Notes under the pieces: generated by a model
Told to the model about the DNA's origin: nothing
Database searches by the model: none
What the model saw: the letters and a program-made list of their open reading frames with translations, nothing else
Position numbers and translations under genes: made by a program
Origin: Methanoregula sp.
Lineage (GTDB): Archaea; Halobacteriota; Methanomicrobia; Methanomicrobiales; Methanospirillaceae
NCBI GenBank assembly: GCA_030694985.1
Contig: JAUYTV010000047.1
Coordinates: forward strand, 1 to 62,072
DNA length: 62,072 bases
Reading direction: 5' to 3'
Part shown: positions 42,377-51,056 of the stretch, piece after piece
Layout of the letters: every line of letters begins with the position of its first letter
How positions within the stretch are numbered: the stretch's first letter is position 1

Positions 42377-42991
42377 ATGAGCCAATCGATAAAAACCTAC
42401 AATGAAGCTGTTGCCTTTCACGGCCACGCCTGCCCCGGACTTGCCCTTGGCTACCGGGCAGCAGAGTACGCAATGGACGCCCTCCGGGCCGGCCGCTCTG
42501 ATGATGAAGATCTTGTCTGTATTGTGGAAAACGATGCCTGCGGTGTCGATGCCATCCAGTTAGTTGCCGGTTGTTCGGTGGGAAAAGGTAACCTGATTCT
42601 TCACGACTTCGGGAAGCATGCCTATATGTTCATCGACCGGAAATACAACCGTGCGATCCGCCTTGTGCAGAGGCCGGAACCGGTTGTGCAGCGAATTGAC
42701 CCGGTGGCATCAGCACTGAGGGAAAAAGTGATGGGCGGGACTGCAACACCCGCTGAGCACAAAGAGTTCCACGAGCGGCAGGCTGCGGTGATCGATAAGG
42801 TCCTCAAAATGCCATTCGATGAACTGTTCATTGCGCAGGAAGTCAAACCGGAGATTCCCGTGCGGGCAAAGATCTTTGCATCCGTCCCGTGTGCGAAATG
42901 TGGTGAGATGGTTGCCGAGCACCGGGCCCGGGTCCGTGATGGGAAGTTCATCTGCATGCCCTGTGCCGGCGAGTATGGCAGAGGGTGGTAA
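42377..42991 (+). CDS. FmdE-family protein
   Basis: A 204-residue FmdE protein: the FmdE domain (FHGHACPGLALGYRAAEYAM, about 13-32; NDACGVDAIQ) is followed by a zinc-ribbon of the TraR type (CAKCGEMVAEHR...CMPC, about 175-200). The family name comes from association with formylmethanofuran dehydrogenase in M. thermautotrophicus, but many members accompany metal importers as here. Function unknown; metal insertion has been proposed. Confidence 0.9.
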   Translation: MSQSIKTYNEAVAFHGHACPGLALGYRAAEYAMDALRAGRSDDEDLVCIVENDACGVDAIQLVAGCSVGKGNLILHDFGKHAYMFIDRKYNRAIRLVQRPEPVVQRIDPVASALREKVMGGTATPAEHKEFHERQAAVIDKVLKMPFDELFIAQEVKPEIPVRAKIFASVPCAKCGEMVAEHRARVRDGKFICMPCAGEYGRGW

Positions 42992-43106
42992 ACTTCTGCC
43001 TTTACTCCGTGTTCATTAAGATGGCAAACGATATCCATCAAAGACTATTTTTGACAACCCCCGTGGGGTAATAATTATCATCTCCCACCCAGACAGTTGA
43101 TCTATC

Positions 43107-43589
43107 ATGGCCACAAAAGAAATCTTCCACGGTGTTCCTGGCATCCTCCGCCCGTTTAAGGAATTTGTCGAGGCAAAGGGATTGAAAAAAGGCGACCAGA
43201 TTGTGTATTACGGTGTTCCGGGCACCTGCACACCGTTTGTCGAACTGCTCGCATTTGCCCTCCGCTCGCTTGAGCCCGAGCAGGTCTTTGTCCCGTTCGT
43301 GGACGAGAGCCGGGCAAAGAAGCTCAGCTTTGTTGAGCATGTTGGCATGCAGGTAAGCATGTCGCCAGTGACGTTCAAGCCAAAAGTTATCGTCATCATG
43401 GGCGGGCTCTCGATGCCAAACGTGCCGGTGAAAGCAGAGCAGGTGAAAGTTGTTCTTGACAAATATCCCGGTGCAGCAGTGATTGGTGTCTGTTTCATGC
43501 ATATGTTTGAAAAAGCCGGGTGGCTTTCAACGGTATCGTTTAACTGCCTGATCGATGCAAACATTGATCCGGTTGAGGTTACGAAATAA
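43107..43589 (+). CDS. DUF2124 family protein
   Basis: A 160-residue methanogen-specific DUF2124 protein (ILRPFKEFVEAKGLKKGDQI, YYGVPGTCTPFVELLAFALR). It looks like a Rossmann-type fold with a Cys after GT. Function unknown. It follows the FmdE gene on the same strand by 115 bp. Confidence 0.85.
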   Translation: MATKEIFHGVPGILRPFKEFVEAKGLKKGDQIVYYGVPGTCTPFVELLAFALRSLEPEQVFVPFVDESRAKKLSFVEHVGMQVSMSPVTFKPKVIVIMGGLSMPNVPVKAEQVKVVLDKYPGAAVIGVCFMHMFEKAGWLSTVSFNCLIDANIDPVEVTK

Positions 43590-43738
43590 TCCTGGACTTC
43601 TTAAAAACCGGATGAACCGAAAAGAGCGGGGGCATCCTCTCTGCCCGATCCCCCGGCAATGGACCCGATGGTGTAACCAACCCCCATTTCACCAAAACCT
43701 TTTCCCCCGCCCCGGCAAACAACCCGATAGAGTACTTT

Positions 43739-43948
43739 ATGGATATCCAGCAACTCTATGTTACCTTTACCAATAAAAAGGTCGTAACAAGCATGCTCCT
43801 CCTCGGAATTGGCCTTGGGCTTGTCCTCTCTGCCATGATACGTTACCTTGCGGGGAAGTGGTACATGCCAACGGCTTTTGTGGGCATCTGTCTTGTTGTG
43901 GCTGTCGTGTACATGTACTGGCTCGACAGGCAGGACTTGTCAGATTAA
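43739..43948 (+). CDS. Small two-helix membrane protein
   Basis: A 69-residue protein with two helices (about 17-35 and 43-60). The ATG follows GTACTTT with no clear ribosome-binding site. No family recognised. Composition and charge pattern support a real gene. Confidence 0.6.
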   Translation: MDIQQLYVTFTNKKVVTSMLLLGIGLGLVLSAMIRYLAGKWYMPTAFVGICLVVAVVYMYWLDRQDLSD

Positions 43949-44118
43949 GCAACACGATCGGTTGAGTACCAGATCAAAAATCACCAGAGGGCCCCCAACC
44001 AGGCCCGTTGAATTTTTCCGGCACAGGCCCCAATTCCTTTTAATGCTGTCAGATACGGTGTTCTTTTCCAACATGATTGCATGAAAATACACACTGAAGG
44101 TACGTTTTTGTCATCAAC

Positions 44119-44151
44119 TGACAATAGTCAACAAAACTAAGTTTATTAGTT
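44119..44151. promoter_or_regulatory. Tandem dyads before 44182 gene
   Basis: Two inverted repeats are adjacent: TGAC-AATA-GTCA (44119-44130) and AACTAA-GTTTA-TTAGTT (44135-44151). A TATA box (CTATAAAC, about 44156-44163) follows directly, about 26 bp before the ATG. They look like operators upstream of a leaderless gene. Confidence 0.45.
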
Positions 44152-44181
44152 GAGACTATAAACATTTTAAGAGTACTTCTT

Positions 44182-44481
44182 ATGCAAAATCCGCACATTC
44201 AACTGATTGAATCTGTCTGTAACGAAGTCCTTCCCAATATGGTGAGGATATACGAGTCGAATAAGATGAGTAGCGCTCTCGATCAGAATCAATTTGTAAC
44301 ACTTCTCGAACAGAAAATTGAGTGGGCAAACAAGTCTCTTAAAAAGTTGTCTCCTGAAGACCAGATCACCTACCGGATAAAAATCGACCAGGCATATGCA
44401 GAAAATATTGACCGTTTACGAAAAGATCCGAAAATTCATCAAACCTCCAGCCGGCAAAATGTGCCGGTGGATCATTGTTGA
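44182..44481 (+). CDS. Hypothetical helical protein
   Basis: A 99-residue soluble, charged, helical protein (MQNPHIQLIESVCNEVLPNM...). No family recognised. It is preceded by a good TATA box and probably leaderless. Confidence 0.65.
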   Translation: MQNPHIQLIESVCNEVLPNMVRIYESNKMSSALDQNQFVTLLEQKIEWANKSLKKLSPEDQITYRIKIDQAYAENIDRLRKDPKIHQTSSRQNVPVDHC

Positions 44482-44873
44482 TTTTTTTTACTGACAGACG
44501 GTCTTAATCAATTTTTTGGGGCTCTTTTTTATTTACTTTGGGTTAAAAAAAAGGCTCATTGCAATGTTGAACAGGTACCCCATGTATTGAGTAAAATATC
44601 ACGAGGGAGGCGGATGCCTTCATACCCCCTAACACATTAAACGCCGCCGCACCAAAACAGGGTTCCCCCTTGGCGGTTTTAATGAGGAAATGTTAAACTG
44701 CCTCGCCCTGCCGTGCCTGAAGATAGACCCATGGGCAAGAAACCCTCACATTTATTTTTGTATTGTATCTTACCCTCACGAAATATGGGAGAGCAAAAAA
44801 ACCTTCACTTGCCGGATTGCTGTACACTTTCAGGATACCAGGTTTTTATTGTAATAACTCTGAAGATGCAGGT
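44482..44873. other. Gene-free stretch with long hairpin
   Basis: No gene is supported in these 392 bases. The segment 44634-44690 holds an imperfect inverted repeat: CATTAAACGCCGCC pairs with GGCGGTTTTAATG around a loop of about 25-30 bases. It could be a terminator or a small mobile-element remnant. Confidence 0.45.
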
Positions 44874-45680
44874 ATGCAGTGTATTGATTTCAACCGGTAT
44901 GTCGATGCCTTTCATGTGCTGGAGAGGTACTCGGAAGAATACCCGTTCATGCTGGACCATCTCCTTATGATGGCAAACGATCATTACCCCGGGGGACTCT
45001 CGCTTTTGGATATCGGGGCAGGGACCGGTCGTTTTACCCGGTCGTTTTTAGAGAACTGTAAGGTACCGGTCCACTCGTATACCGCAATCGAGCCATCACC
45101 GGTTCATGTCAACCAGCTTCAAAAAAACCTTCGCCACATATCTATTGAAAAAGAGATTATACCGGCATTTTTTGGACCACAGACAATGTTTGATAATAAA
45201 TTCGATCTCATCCTCCTCTCCCACAGTACCTACTGCTTTTTACCGGATCCTGAGCCCTTCCTCCTCAATGCCTTTACCTTTCTCAAAGAGGGGGGTCGTG
45301 CGGTCATTTATCACGGGAGCCCGTCGAACTTCTGTAACCTCCTCAACCTCATCTATAACGATGAACTCCCGGCAACAAGAGTTGTAGACCCGACGTTCAC
45401 CAGCTGGGATGTCAGGGATATTCTTGAGAAAAATGGCATTTCCCATACCGTTTCATACCTGCCCGGGTTTTTACGGGCAGGCGAGATATTCCAGCCGGAG
45501 AATGATTTCCTGCTCTGCGATCTTATTACCTTCTCGTTCATGGTGGAATCAGAATCACTCCGGCCGGGGATGCTCACAAGGGCTAAGGAGCTCCTCAGGC
45601 AGCTTGCGTACCCGTCCTGTGAAGGCCCCCTCCTGAACCTGGGGGTTGATGCGATCGTTGTTGGTCCTTTAAGTTCGTGA
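44874..45680 (+). CDS. Class I SAM-dependent methyltransferase
   Basis: A 268-residue methyltransferase. SAM motif I is LSLLDIGAGTGRFTRSFLE (about 43-61), acidic loop IEPSPVHVNQL follows, and motif IV is FDLILLSHSTYCF. No N-terminal dimerisation domain. The ATG at 44874 gives the natural start; upstream TTG in the same frame is unlikely. Substrate unknown. Confidence 0.83.
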   Translation: MQCIDFNRYVDAFHVLERYSEEYPFMLDHLLMMANDHYPGGLSLLDIGAGTGRFTRSFLENCKVPVHSYTAIEPSPVHVNQLQKNLRHISIEKEIIPAFFGPQTMFDNKFDLILLSHSTYCFLPDPEPFLLNAFTFLKEGGRAVIYHGSPSNFCNLLNLIYNDELPATRVVDPTFTSWDVRDILEKNGISHTVSYLPGFLRAGEIFQPENDFLLCDLITFSFMVESESLRPGMLTRAKELLRQLAYPSCEGPLLNLGVDAIVVGPLSS

Positions 45681-46121
45681 TATCATTATAATATGAAAAG
45701 TTTTTTTTGGAACTTAACTTCGCCACTTTGCTATCGCTGACGCTAACGTTTTTAGCTCCTTTGCATTTTTTGTGGGGGAAAATTTGTTTTTCTGATCAAC
45801 AGAGTAAAGGGGCTGCTGCCGTTACCTCCCCGGATTTGGGTCGGTGCGATGCTGTGTTGGGTTTTTGCCTTGGCAGGCGGGTTATTGCTGGCACCCGGGA
45901 TACCATGTCCCTTAACCAATGTCTTAAAAAAAGCCCGTTATCTTTGACAGGGGCAATAATACAGAGTAGTTTCGTTATTGAAGATACCGTCTGAACAACG
46001 CAGCAGGGTTATGGGGTATCCTTAGTATCGCCCATCACCCCGAATCTTTTAAAGCTCACCGTCCAATTTAATGATTACGGGGAGGCCATAGTTACGGCCT
46101 CAGGATTCAACGGAGAATTGA
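45681..46121. other. Gene-free stretch
   Basis: About 440 bases with no supported gene. It starts with a T-run (after GAAAAG, about 45702-45709) that could end the methyltransferase transcript. A TATA-like CTTTTAAAGC (about 46048-46057) is suitably placed for the phosphatase gene. Confidence 0.4.
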
Positions 46122-47246
46122 ATGAAGTTCCGCAATACGCTCATTATCCTTGCCTGCATTTTCCTCCTGGCAGGATTTGTAACCGCTGAGGAGACTGCCT
46201 TATCAGGAGACGGGATTGTCTCTTCTGATAGTTGTGGTTCCATGTTCAATCTCATGGAGGCAAACCGCCTGAGTATACCCGGACCCAGCATTGTTGACAT
46301 CAATGAAGAGAGCGGCAACATCCTGGTGAGGGGGCCGCTACCCCTGCTTGTCCGTGACGGCAGCGGCAATTCGGGCGGATGCAGGCCCCAGTCCAAATGG
46401 GAGTTTGCCTATGATGGCATCAATGAGATGTTAAAGCAAGACAAGGACTTTGTCCCGGATTACCTGAAGGGAAGCGGCAAGGGATCCAAGCTGACGGTAC
46501 AGCTCCGGAATTTCGATCTTAAGGATTACAAGGTCATTGATATCAGCCTCCTGAATACCGATGGGAATAGCTACCTGTTCGAAATCGAGAACAAGTCATT
46601 CGGAGGCATGCCGGCCCGGTGTTCGATGAATATCCCCGAGGGATCCCTTCGCGGGCAGCCCGCAGGCCTCGTCCAGTCGCCCGTTGCCAGCTGTGCTCCC
46701 GGACAGGATGAATGCATCCGTCAACAGATGCTTAAAGACAGTCCCACCTCCTGCAGTTATGCCAATCTTATCTCCCAAATCAACACCCTGATGAAAACAA
46801 AGGGAGATAAAAAACTGCTGATATACTACCACTGCCGCCACGGCATGGACAGGACCGGCGGCGTCTCGATCGGGTATCTCTCCACAGCGTTCCCGTCCAT
46901 CAGCATTGAAGATGCCATCACCTTTGACAAGTATCTTGGAAATGACCATTTCGACCCGAACAGGGTCCGGGACAAGGCCGGGTGGCACTCAAACGACGAT
47001 ATGACCGCACTTGCCCGTATGTACTGCAATGTAACAACGAATTATAATCCCAAATGCTGGGCTCCGGAACCGACCCGGATAAACCTCCCGGGCAGTGAGG
47101 TGCACAGCCACCTGCCGGGACAGGATGTTGCACCCGTTGTCACGTACGTCCCCGCACCGGTACATACAATAGAACCCTCCCCGGTCCAGACGCCGGTACC
47201 GGGCGGAAGGTATGACCCGACAAAGTCAGGGGTTCCAAATTTCTAA
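46122..47246 (+). CDS. Exported phosphatase with Cys-x5-Arg motif
   Basis: A 374-residue protein with a signal peptide ending near FVTAEE. The central domain has YYHCRHGMDRTGGVSIGYLS (about 237-256). The HC-R-H-G-M-D-R-T loop fits the HCx5R(S/T) active site of dual-specificity and inositol-phosphate phosphatases, closest in form to CxxGxDRTG. A general-acid Asp cannot be fixed. The C-terminal 50 residues are Pro-rich (PVHTIEPSPVQTPVPGG). It should act outside the cell on phosphorylated ligands. Substrate unknown. Confidence 0.72.
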   Translation: MKFRNTLIILACIFLLAGFVTAEETALSGDGIVSSDSCGSMFNLMEANRLSIPGPSIVDINEESGNILVRGPLPLLVRDGSGNSGGCRPQSKWEFAYDGINEMLKQDKDFVPDYLKGSGKGSKLTVQLRNFDLKDYKVIDISLLNTDGNSYLFEIENKSFGGMPARCSMNIPEGSLRGQPAGLVQSPVASCAPGQDECIRQQMLKDSPTSCSYANLISQINTLMKTKGDKKLLIYYHCRHGMDRTGGVSIGYLSTAFPSISIEDAITFDKYLGNDHFDPNRVRDKAGWHSNDDMTALARMYCNVTTNYNPKCWAPEPTRINLPGSEVHSHLPGQDVAPVVTYVPAPVHTIEPSPVQTPVPGGRYDPTKSGVPNF

Positions 47247-47298
47247 GAGGGATCTATCCCGAACAGAATTTATAATTTTTTAGTTGCCTTGATCCGTT

Positions 47299-47790
47299 TC
47301 AGAGGTCCGCAATGATTTTTTTAACAATCATCTCAAAATCCTCTTTTTCGCAATCGATGGTTATGCCGGCATACTTCTCATACAGCGGGACCCTCTCGTT
47401 ATACATCTCGTAAAGGGTCTCGCCCCGGGTGAGCACAATGCCCCGGGTCGTGATGTTTCTTAATCTTTTTTCCATTTCGTCAAAGGAGATCTTCAGATAC
47501 ACAACAACGCCATCCCGGGTGAGATGCTCCATTGCCCTCTTGCTAAAAACCGCACTGCCCCCTGTGGCGATAACCGCATGGTGACCGTGAAGGGAGAGGA
47601 TAGTTTCTTCTTCGATGGTTTTGAAGGCATCGGGCCCTTCTGTGTCGATAATTTCCTGTAAGAGCCTTTTGCTCTTTTCCTGTATCGCGATATCGGTGTC
47701 GATAAAATTCATGCCCGTGGTTTTTGCCAGGATCACTCCCACGGTGCTCTTGCCCGCGCCGGGCATTCCGATGAGGATGATGTTTTTCAT
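47299..47790 (-). CDS. Shikimate kinase-like P-loop kinase
   Basis: A 163-residue protein of the AroK/GntK class: Walker A GMPGAGKST (about 8-16), FIDTDIAIQ with the Asp of the DTD motif, and NERVPLYEKYA. It lacks the Arg of the FRxxE substrate motif (it reads FKTIEEE) and has GGS instead of GGG. Methanogens normally use a GHMP-type shikimate kinase, so a different small substrate is possible. A decayed copy lies at 50441-50520. Confidence 0.78.
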   Translation of the reverse strand: MKNIILIGMPGAGKSTVGVILAKTTGMNFIDTDIAIQEKSKRLLQEIIDTEGPDAFKTIEEETILSLHGHHAVIATGGSAVFSKRAMEHLTRDGVVVYLKISFDEMEKRLRNITTRGIVLTRGETLYEMYNERVPLYEKYAGITIDCEKEDFEMIVKKIIADL

Positions 47791-47873
47791 GGTGGGATCC
47801 CTGTTTTTTGTTTTTCGGCTGTGGGTATATCAAATGTGCGAGGCGGAATCATACCGGAATCGTTACATTCCCC

Positions 47874-48446
47874 TCATAAGCCTGAACAGATCTCTCTGAT
47901 GACAGAATACATATCATCAACGGAAGTTGTACTCCTGAATTCCTGCCGCGTTGCATGAAAATTAGGTTCCCTGCTCCAGACGCTATCCCAGGCACATTCG
48001 ATTGAGTCGTGAATAGCCGGTACAGAATATTCAATCGGTCCCCATTGGAACGGTGCGGGAATATTCTTCTGCCTCTGCAAGGCCCGGGTTATACAGGTGT
48101 CTAACGGAAGCACAAGCCAGATTACCGAAACAGGGATTGTGGAGCAAAGAAGGTTTTTCCGGACTTCATCCACGTGAGGCCCCCCTCCGGAAAATTCCAG
48201 GATTGCCGGTGTGGAGTTCCCACATATCTCAAGAAAATGATCCCAGGCGCAATCCTCTCCTGAGACTGTACCATCACCATAACGGATCCGGCATTCATCA
48301 ATCGAGGCGTACGGGAAACCGGTATCCCGTGCCAGGTATTCCGCAAGAGTTGTCTTTCCGGATCCCAGCGTCCCGATTACCAGGATTTTTTGTGGGCTGA
48401 TAACGAGCCTTTCAGCGTTTTTAAAAACCATGCGGGTCCATATCAT
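47874..48446 (-). CDS. P-loop kinase of the adenylate-kinase type
   Basis: A 190-residue protein with Walker A VIGTLGSGKTTLAEYLA (about 23-39) and ASIDECRIRYGDG, resembling shikimate/adenylate-kinase-like NTPases that phosphorylate small molecules. C-terminal half is not recognised. An alternative ATG lies at 48431. It is upstream of the shikimate kinase-like gene on the same strand, 84 bp apart. Confidence 0.72.
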   Translation of the reverse strand: MIWTRMVFKNAERLVISPQKILVIGTLGSGKTTLAEYLARDTGFPYASIDECRIRYGDGTVSGEDCAWDHFLEICGNSTPAILEFSGGGPHVDEVRKNLLCSTIPVSVIWLVLPLDTCITRALQRQKNIPAPFQWGPIEYSVPAIHDSIECAWDSVWSREPNFHATRQEFRSTTSVDDMYSVIREICSGL

Positions 48447-48752
48447 TTCCGGTTCACAGAATATTTAGTTCGAACTGTAAAATAATCCTTAATCGTTGAA
48501 AACGGGGTACGGAAAAATTCTTGTATGCCGTTGACTGGTGAAATTTTCCCGGAACAAAAGAGTGACATGTCAGAATACGGGTTTATAGCCGTGGGTGGCC
48601 ACTCGGGATTATTTTTTTAGTACGGGGTTTGACGAAGAGGGTTCACCAGTTCACCCGGGGATGTGTTGGCGGGCGGGGATCACAGAAGATATGTGCATTG
48701 TTCGGTTCACATGTTGTACATGATCTTACCCGTATGTCTGGGTCAACTTAAT
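48447..48752. other. Gene-free stretch
   Basis: No gene is supported in these 306 bases. A GC-rich segment followed by ATTATTTTTTTAG (about 48585-48621) may be a terminator on the plus strand. Nothing resembling a tRNA or known RNA was seen. Confidence 0.4.
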
Positions 48753-49571
48753 TCAATCATTAATTATTTTTTCACCTTCAAGTGGTTTGATTACATCTCG
48801 ATAACGTTCTACATCGATTCCCAAATGAAAAGCAGCCCTCTCTGAAATTTCCTTCGTTATCGCATTGAATCCAGTATTACAATCTTCTGGATATTGGCTC
48901 TGAATATCTGCGAGTATTTTTTTATAACTTTCAGATGAATGCCACAGAATCGAATAGATATCACATGCATCCTTTACTAGCTTATCATCCTTCGTCCGAT
49001 AAGGAATTGATCTCAGTTTCGTTGCCAGCAAAATATATGGTGGGGGTATCAAAATATCCAAACCATCAAAATTGATCAACACTCCAGTCCCTTCATCAAA
49101 AACTCTTCCAAGTGTTGGTTCATCAAGAACATTAAAACCAAAAACTTTCTTTTGCATCGGATGGATGTTATCGACCATCATATCCACATATAAATAGAAT
49201 AATTCGTGAATTGGAATCTTTCTTGCATCACATTCTGTAACGGTTTCCCGATTTTCTCTCCTCATCATTTTACAATATCGACAAGAACCGTGTGGTAAAT
49301 AACCGATCTCTTGAATGATAGCAATAGCTTTAGCAAAAGTACTATCCCTTAATTCAGATTCATCAACGTTAGGATCAATGTGAAAACATACGTCAATATC
49401 TCTGGATCCAAGATATTGAGATCCATGTTCATCCTGGTATGAATCATTTACCGTCACATAAACTGCCCATCCGCCGAGAAGTAAAAATGGCTCTGGCAGA
49501 CGGGTGACAATATGATTCAGTGCGCCAAACGCGGATTCGCTTTCAACTTTTTCATACAATTCATTAGACAT
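48753..49571 (-). CDS. AbiEii-like nucleotidyltransferase (toxin)
   Basis: A 272-residue nucleotidyltransferase-fold protein. LLLGGWAVYVTVN (about 31-43) and GSRDIDVCFHI (about 55-65) carry the Gly-Gly/Ser and the two metal-binding Asp residues of the polymerase-beta superfamily. CRYCKMMRRE is an unusual Cys pair. It overlaps the upstream wHTH gene by eight bases and fits the toxin of type IV (AbiE-like) systems, which may act by nucleotidylating RNA or protein. The exact family needs a profile search. Confidence 0.74.
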   Translation of the reverse strand: MSNELYEKVESESAFGALNHIVTRLPEPFLLLGGWAVYVTVNDSYQDEHGSQYLGSRDIDVCFHIDPNVDESELRDSTFAKAIAIIQEIGYLPHGSCRYCKMMRRENRETVTECDARKIPIHELFYLYVDMMVDNIHPMQKKVFGFNVLDEPTLGRVFDEGTGVLINFDGLDILIPPPYILLATKLRSIPYRTKDDKLVKDACDIYSILWHSSESYKKILADIQSQYPEDCNTGFNAITKEISERAAFHLGIDVERYRDVIKPLEGEKIIND

Positions 49572-50166
49572 GGTAAATCCGTTTTATGAGAATCTCTGCT
49601 GCCTCTCCACATTCAGCACCTTCCCTTATTAAATCTATAATTAGTTGTTGAATGGATACTACGGGCCAATCTTCAACCTCATGCTTTTCAAAAAAAACAT
49701 GTTGGTCATTTAAATAAATCCTCACATTTCCTTTGCCAACATAGCCATTTTTTACCAGGTGATTTTGCCATTTATCGATGTCCTCGTCTCTGATATATAT
49801 TTGGTAATATCTGGGAAACAAATAATTTCCAATGATGTTTTCGGCAAAATAGCCCGTGAGTGCATATTCCATTTTGGCCGTTTTTAAAGCATCTTTAGGG
49901 TTTTGAATATTGAATTCTCTATAGTAAACTGGACCACGGTGTTCAGCCCAATAGTTGAATAGCTTTTTTATGTCTGAAATTTCACGATTTTTTAATAGAC
50001 CCTCTCTTTCCAAATCACCTAAAATTGTATGGACATAAGGATAACTTACCTCTGCTAATTTTGCTATTTTATATCCAGAAGGTTTTTTTATTTTATTGCT
50101 AAGTAAAATCCTGTAAACACGTTCTTTTTTACTTCCAAAATATTGATATATATTTTTCGTTATCAT
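49564..50166 (-). CDS. AbiEi-like antitoxin/regulator
   Basis: A 200-residue protein with an N-terminal winged helix (KPSGYKIAKLAEVSYPYVHT, about 28-47) and a C-terminal domain with WPVVSIQQLIIDLIREGAEC (about 167-186). That pattern matches the AbiEi antitoxin family, which represses its own operon. It precedes the nucleotidyltransferase as in AbiE loci. Ribosome-binding site AGGTGAAG is present. AT content is higher than in neighbours, suggesting transfer. Confidence 0.75.
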   Translation of the reverse strand: MITKNIYQYFGSKKERVYRILLSNKIKKPSGYKIAKLAEVSYPYVHTILGDLEREGLLKNREISDIKKLFNYWAEHRGPVYYREFNIQNPKDALKTAKMEYALTGYFAENIIGNYLFPRYYQIYIRDEDIDKWQNHLVKNGYVGKGNVRIYLNDQHVFFEKHEVEDWPVVSIQQLIIDLIREGAECGEAAEILIKRIYHV

Positions 50167-50185
50167 TTTTCTTCACCTCTTGTAA

Positions 50186-50295
50186 AGTATATCGCAATTT
50201 TCCATTATACTTAACTTTAACCTATATATCGTAATTTTCTATTATACTTAAGTTTAACCTATATATCGCAATTTTCCATTTTCTTAAGTTTAACC
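50186..50295. repeat. Three 37-bp tandem repeats at AbiE promoter
   Basis: Three direct repeats with exact 37-bp period, each containing TATATCG(C/T)AATTTTC, CATTATACTTAA and GTTTAACC. The third unit is one base shorter. They end about 20 bp before the wHTH gene and include TATA-like sequence in each unit, so they are probably operators or iterons for the antitoxin. No spacers of variable sequence are present, so it is not a CRISPR array. Confidence 0.85.
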
Positions 50296-50440
50296 AATTT
50301 ATTGATTCAAACCAAGACATAAGAGTTAATGATTGCTACAAGACGGGGAATCACCGTCATCATCATAGTCATCGTCATTTTTCTCTTCCATGTCATTATG
50401 ATAAGAAGTTATTTGATCTGCAAAAGTCTGTCATGAAAAG

Positions 50441-50525
50441 CTCGTTGCCCCTGGTCGTGATGTTCCTAAGTCTTTTTTTACATCTCCTCATTGGAGATCT
50501 TCAGGTAAACAACAACAAAACATCA
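50441..50525 (-). pseudogene. Fragment of shikimate kinase-like gene
   Basis: The minus strand here encodes VVVYLKISNEEM and, one frame over, KKRLRNITTRG, which match VVVYLKISFDEMEKRLRNITTRG in the kinase gene at 47299-47790. A frameshift and stop codons interrupt it, and no other part of the gene remains. Confidence 0.75.
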
Positions 50526-51056
50526 TCAATATACGAAAGGTAGAGTTTCACCTCACGCTTCAGACATAATGACTACGGAAAGCACATCATCTCGGATCAA
50601 CAGTTTTAAGGAATCAGAGGTGACCAGATCAACTTGTTTTTTTCTGTTGTCCATAAAGAAAATTTTAATGCCACCTCATAAAACGTAAACCGATCTGAAA
50701 TAGTTGATAAAGACCGGGGTTTTTATGGAGCAGATCAGGGGTGTTTTAACCGGGGAGGTCTTTTAAGATCACGCCAAAGAGGAGATTTTTCAAACAAAAT
50801 AAGAAAAGCTGGTTATTGAATCAGGGTTTGATCCGCTTCCCCCCTGCCATCTTTTCAAATACTTCGTGAGTCTTTACCATCGCAACCGGGTTCATCCATC
50901 ATCTTTTGCAGCGTGAAGCCTGAATACAACCTTCCGGAACCGATGCCCGTTAATTAAAAAAAATCCGCGTCGCGGTCTGGTTTTTTTAAAAAGTGTGGAG
51001 AAATCACAATATCTATCATAAGCCAACACCTTATACTCAATCCGGAAAGGAAGGGT
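50526..51056. other. Gene-poor stretch after kinase fragment
   Basis: No intact gene is supported. A minus-strand frame near 50820-50900 reads MNPVAMVKTHEVFEKMAGGK before stopping, which looks like the tail of a lost gene but is not recognised. The rest is AT-rich. The final ~60 bases should hold the SET gene promoter. Confidence 0.35.

Noticed and set aside
45707-45994. 95-codon plus-strand frame before the phosphatase
   Set aside because: No family, no convincing start site, and composition looks non-coding.
50186-50295. CRISPR-like repeat array
   Set aside because: The units are contiguous 37-bp tandem repeats with no variable spacers, and no cas genes lie nearby.
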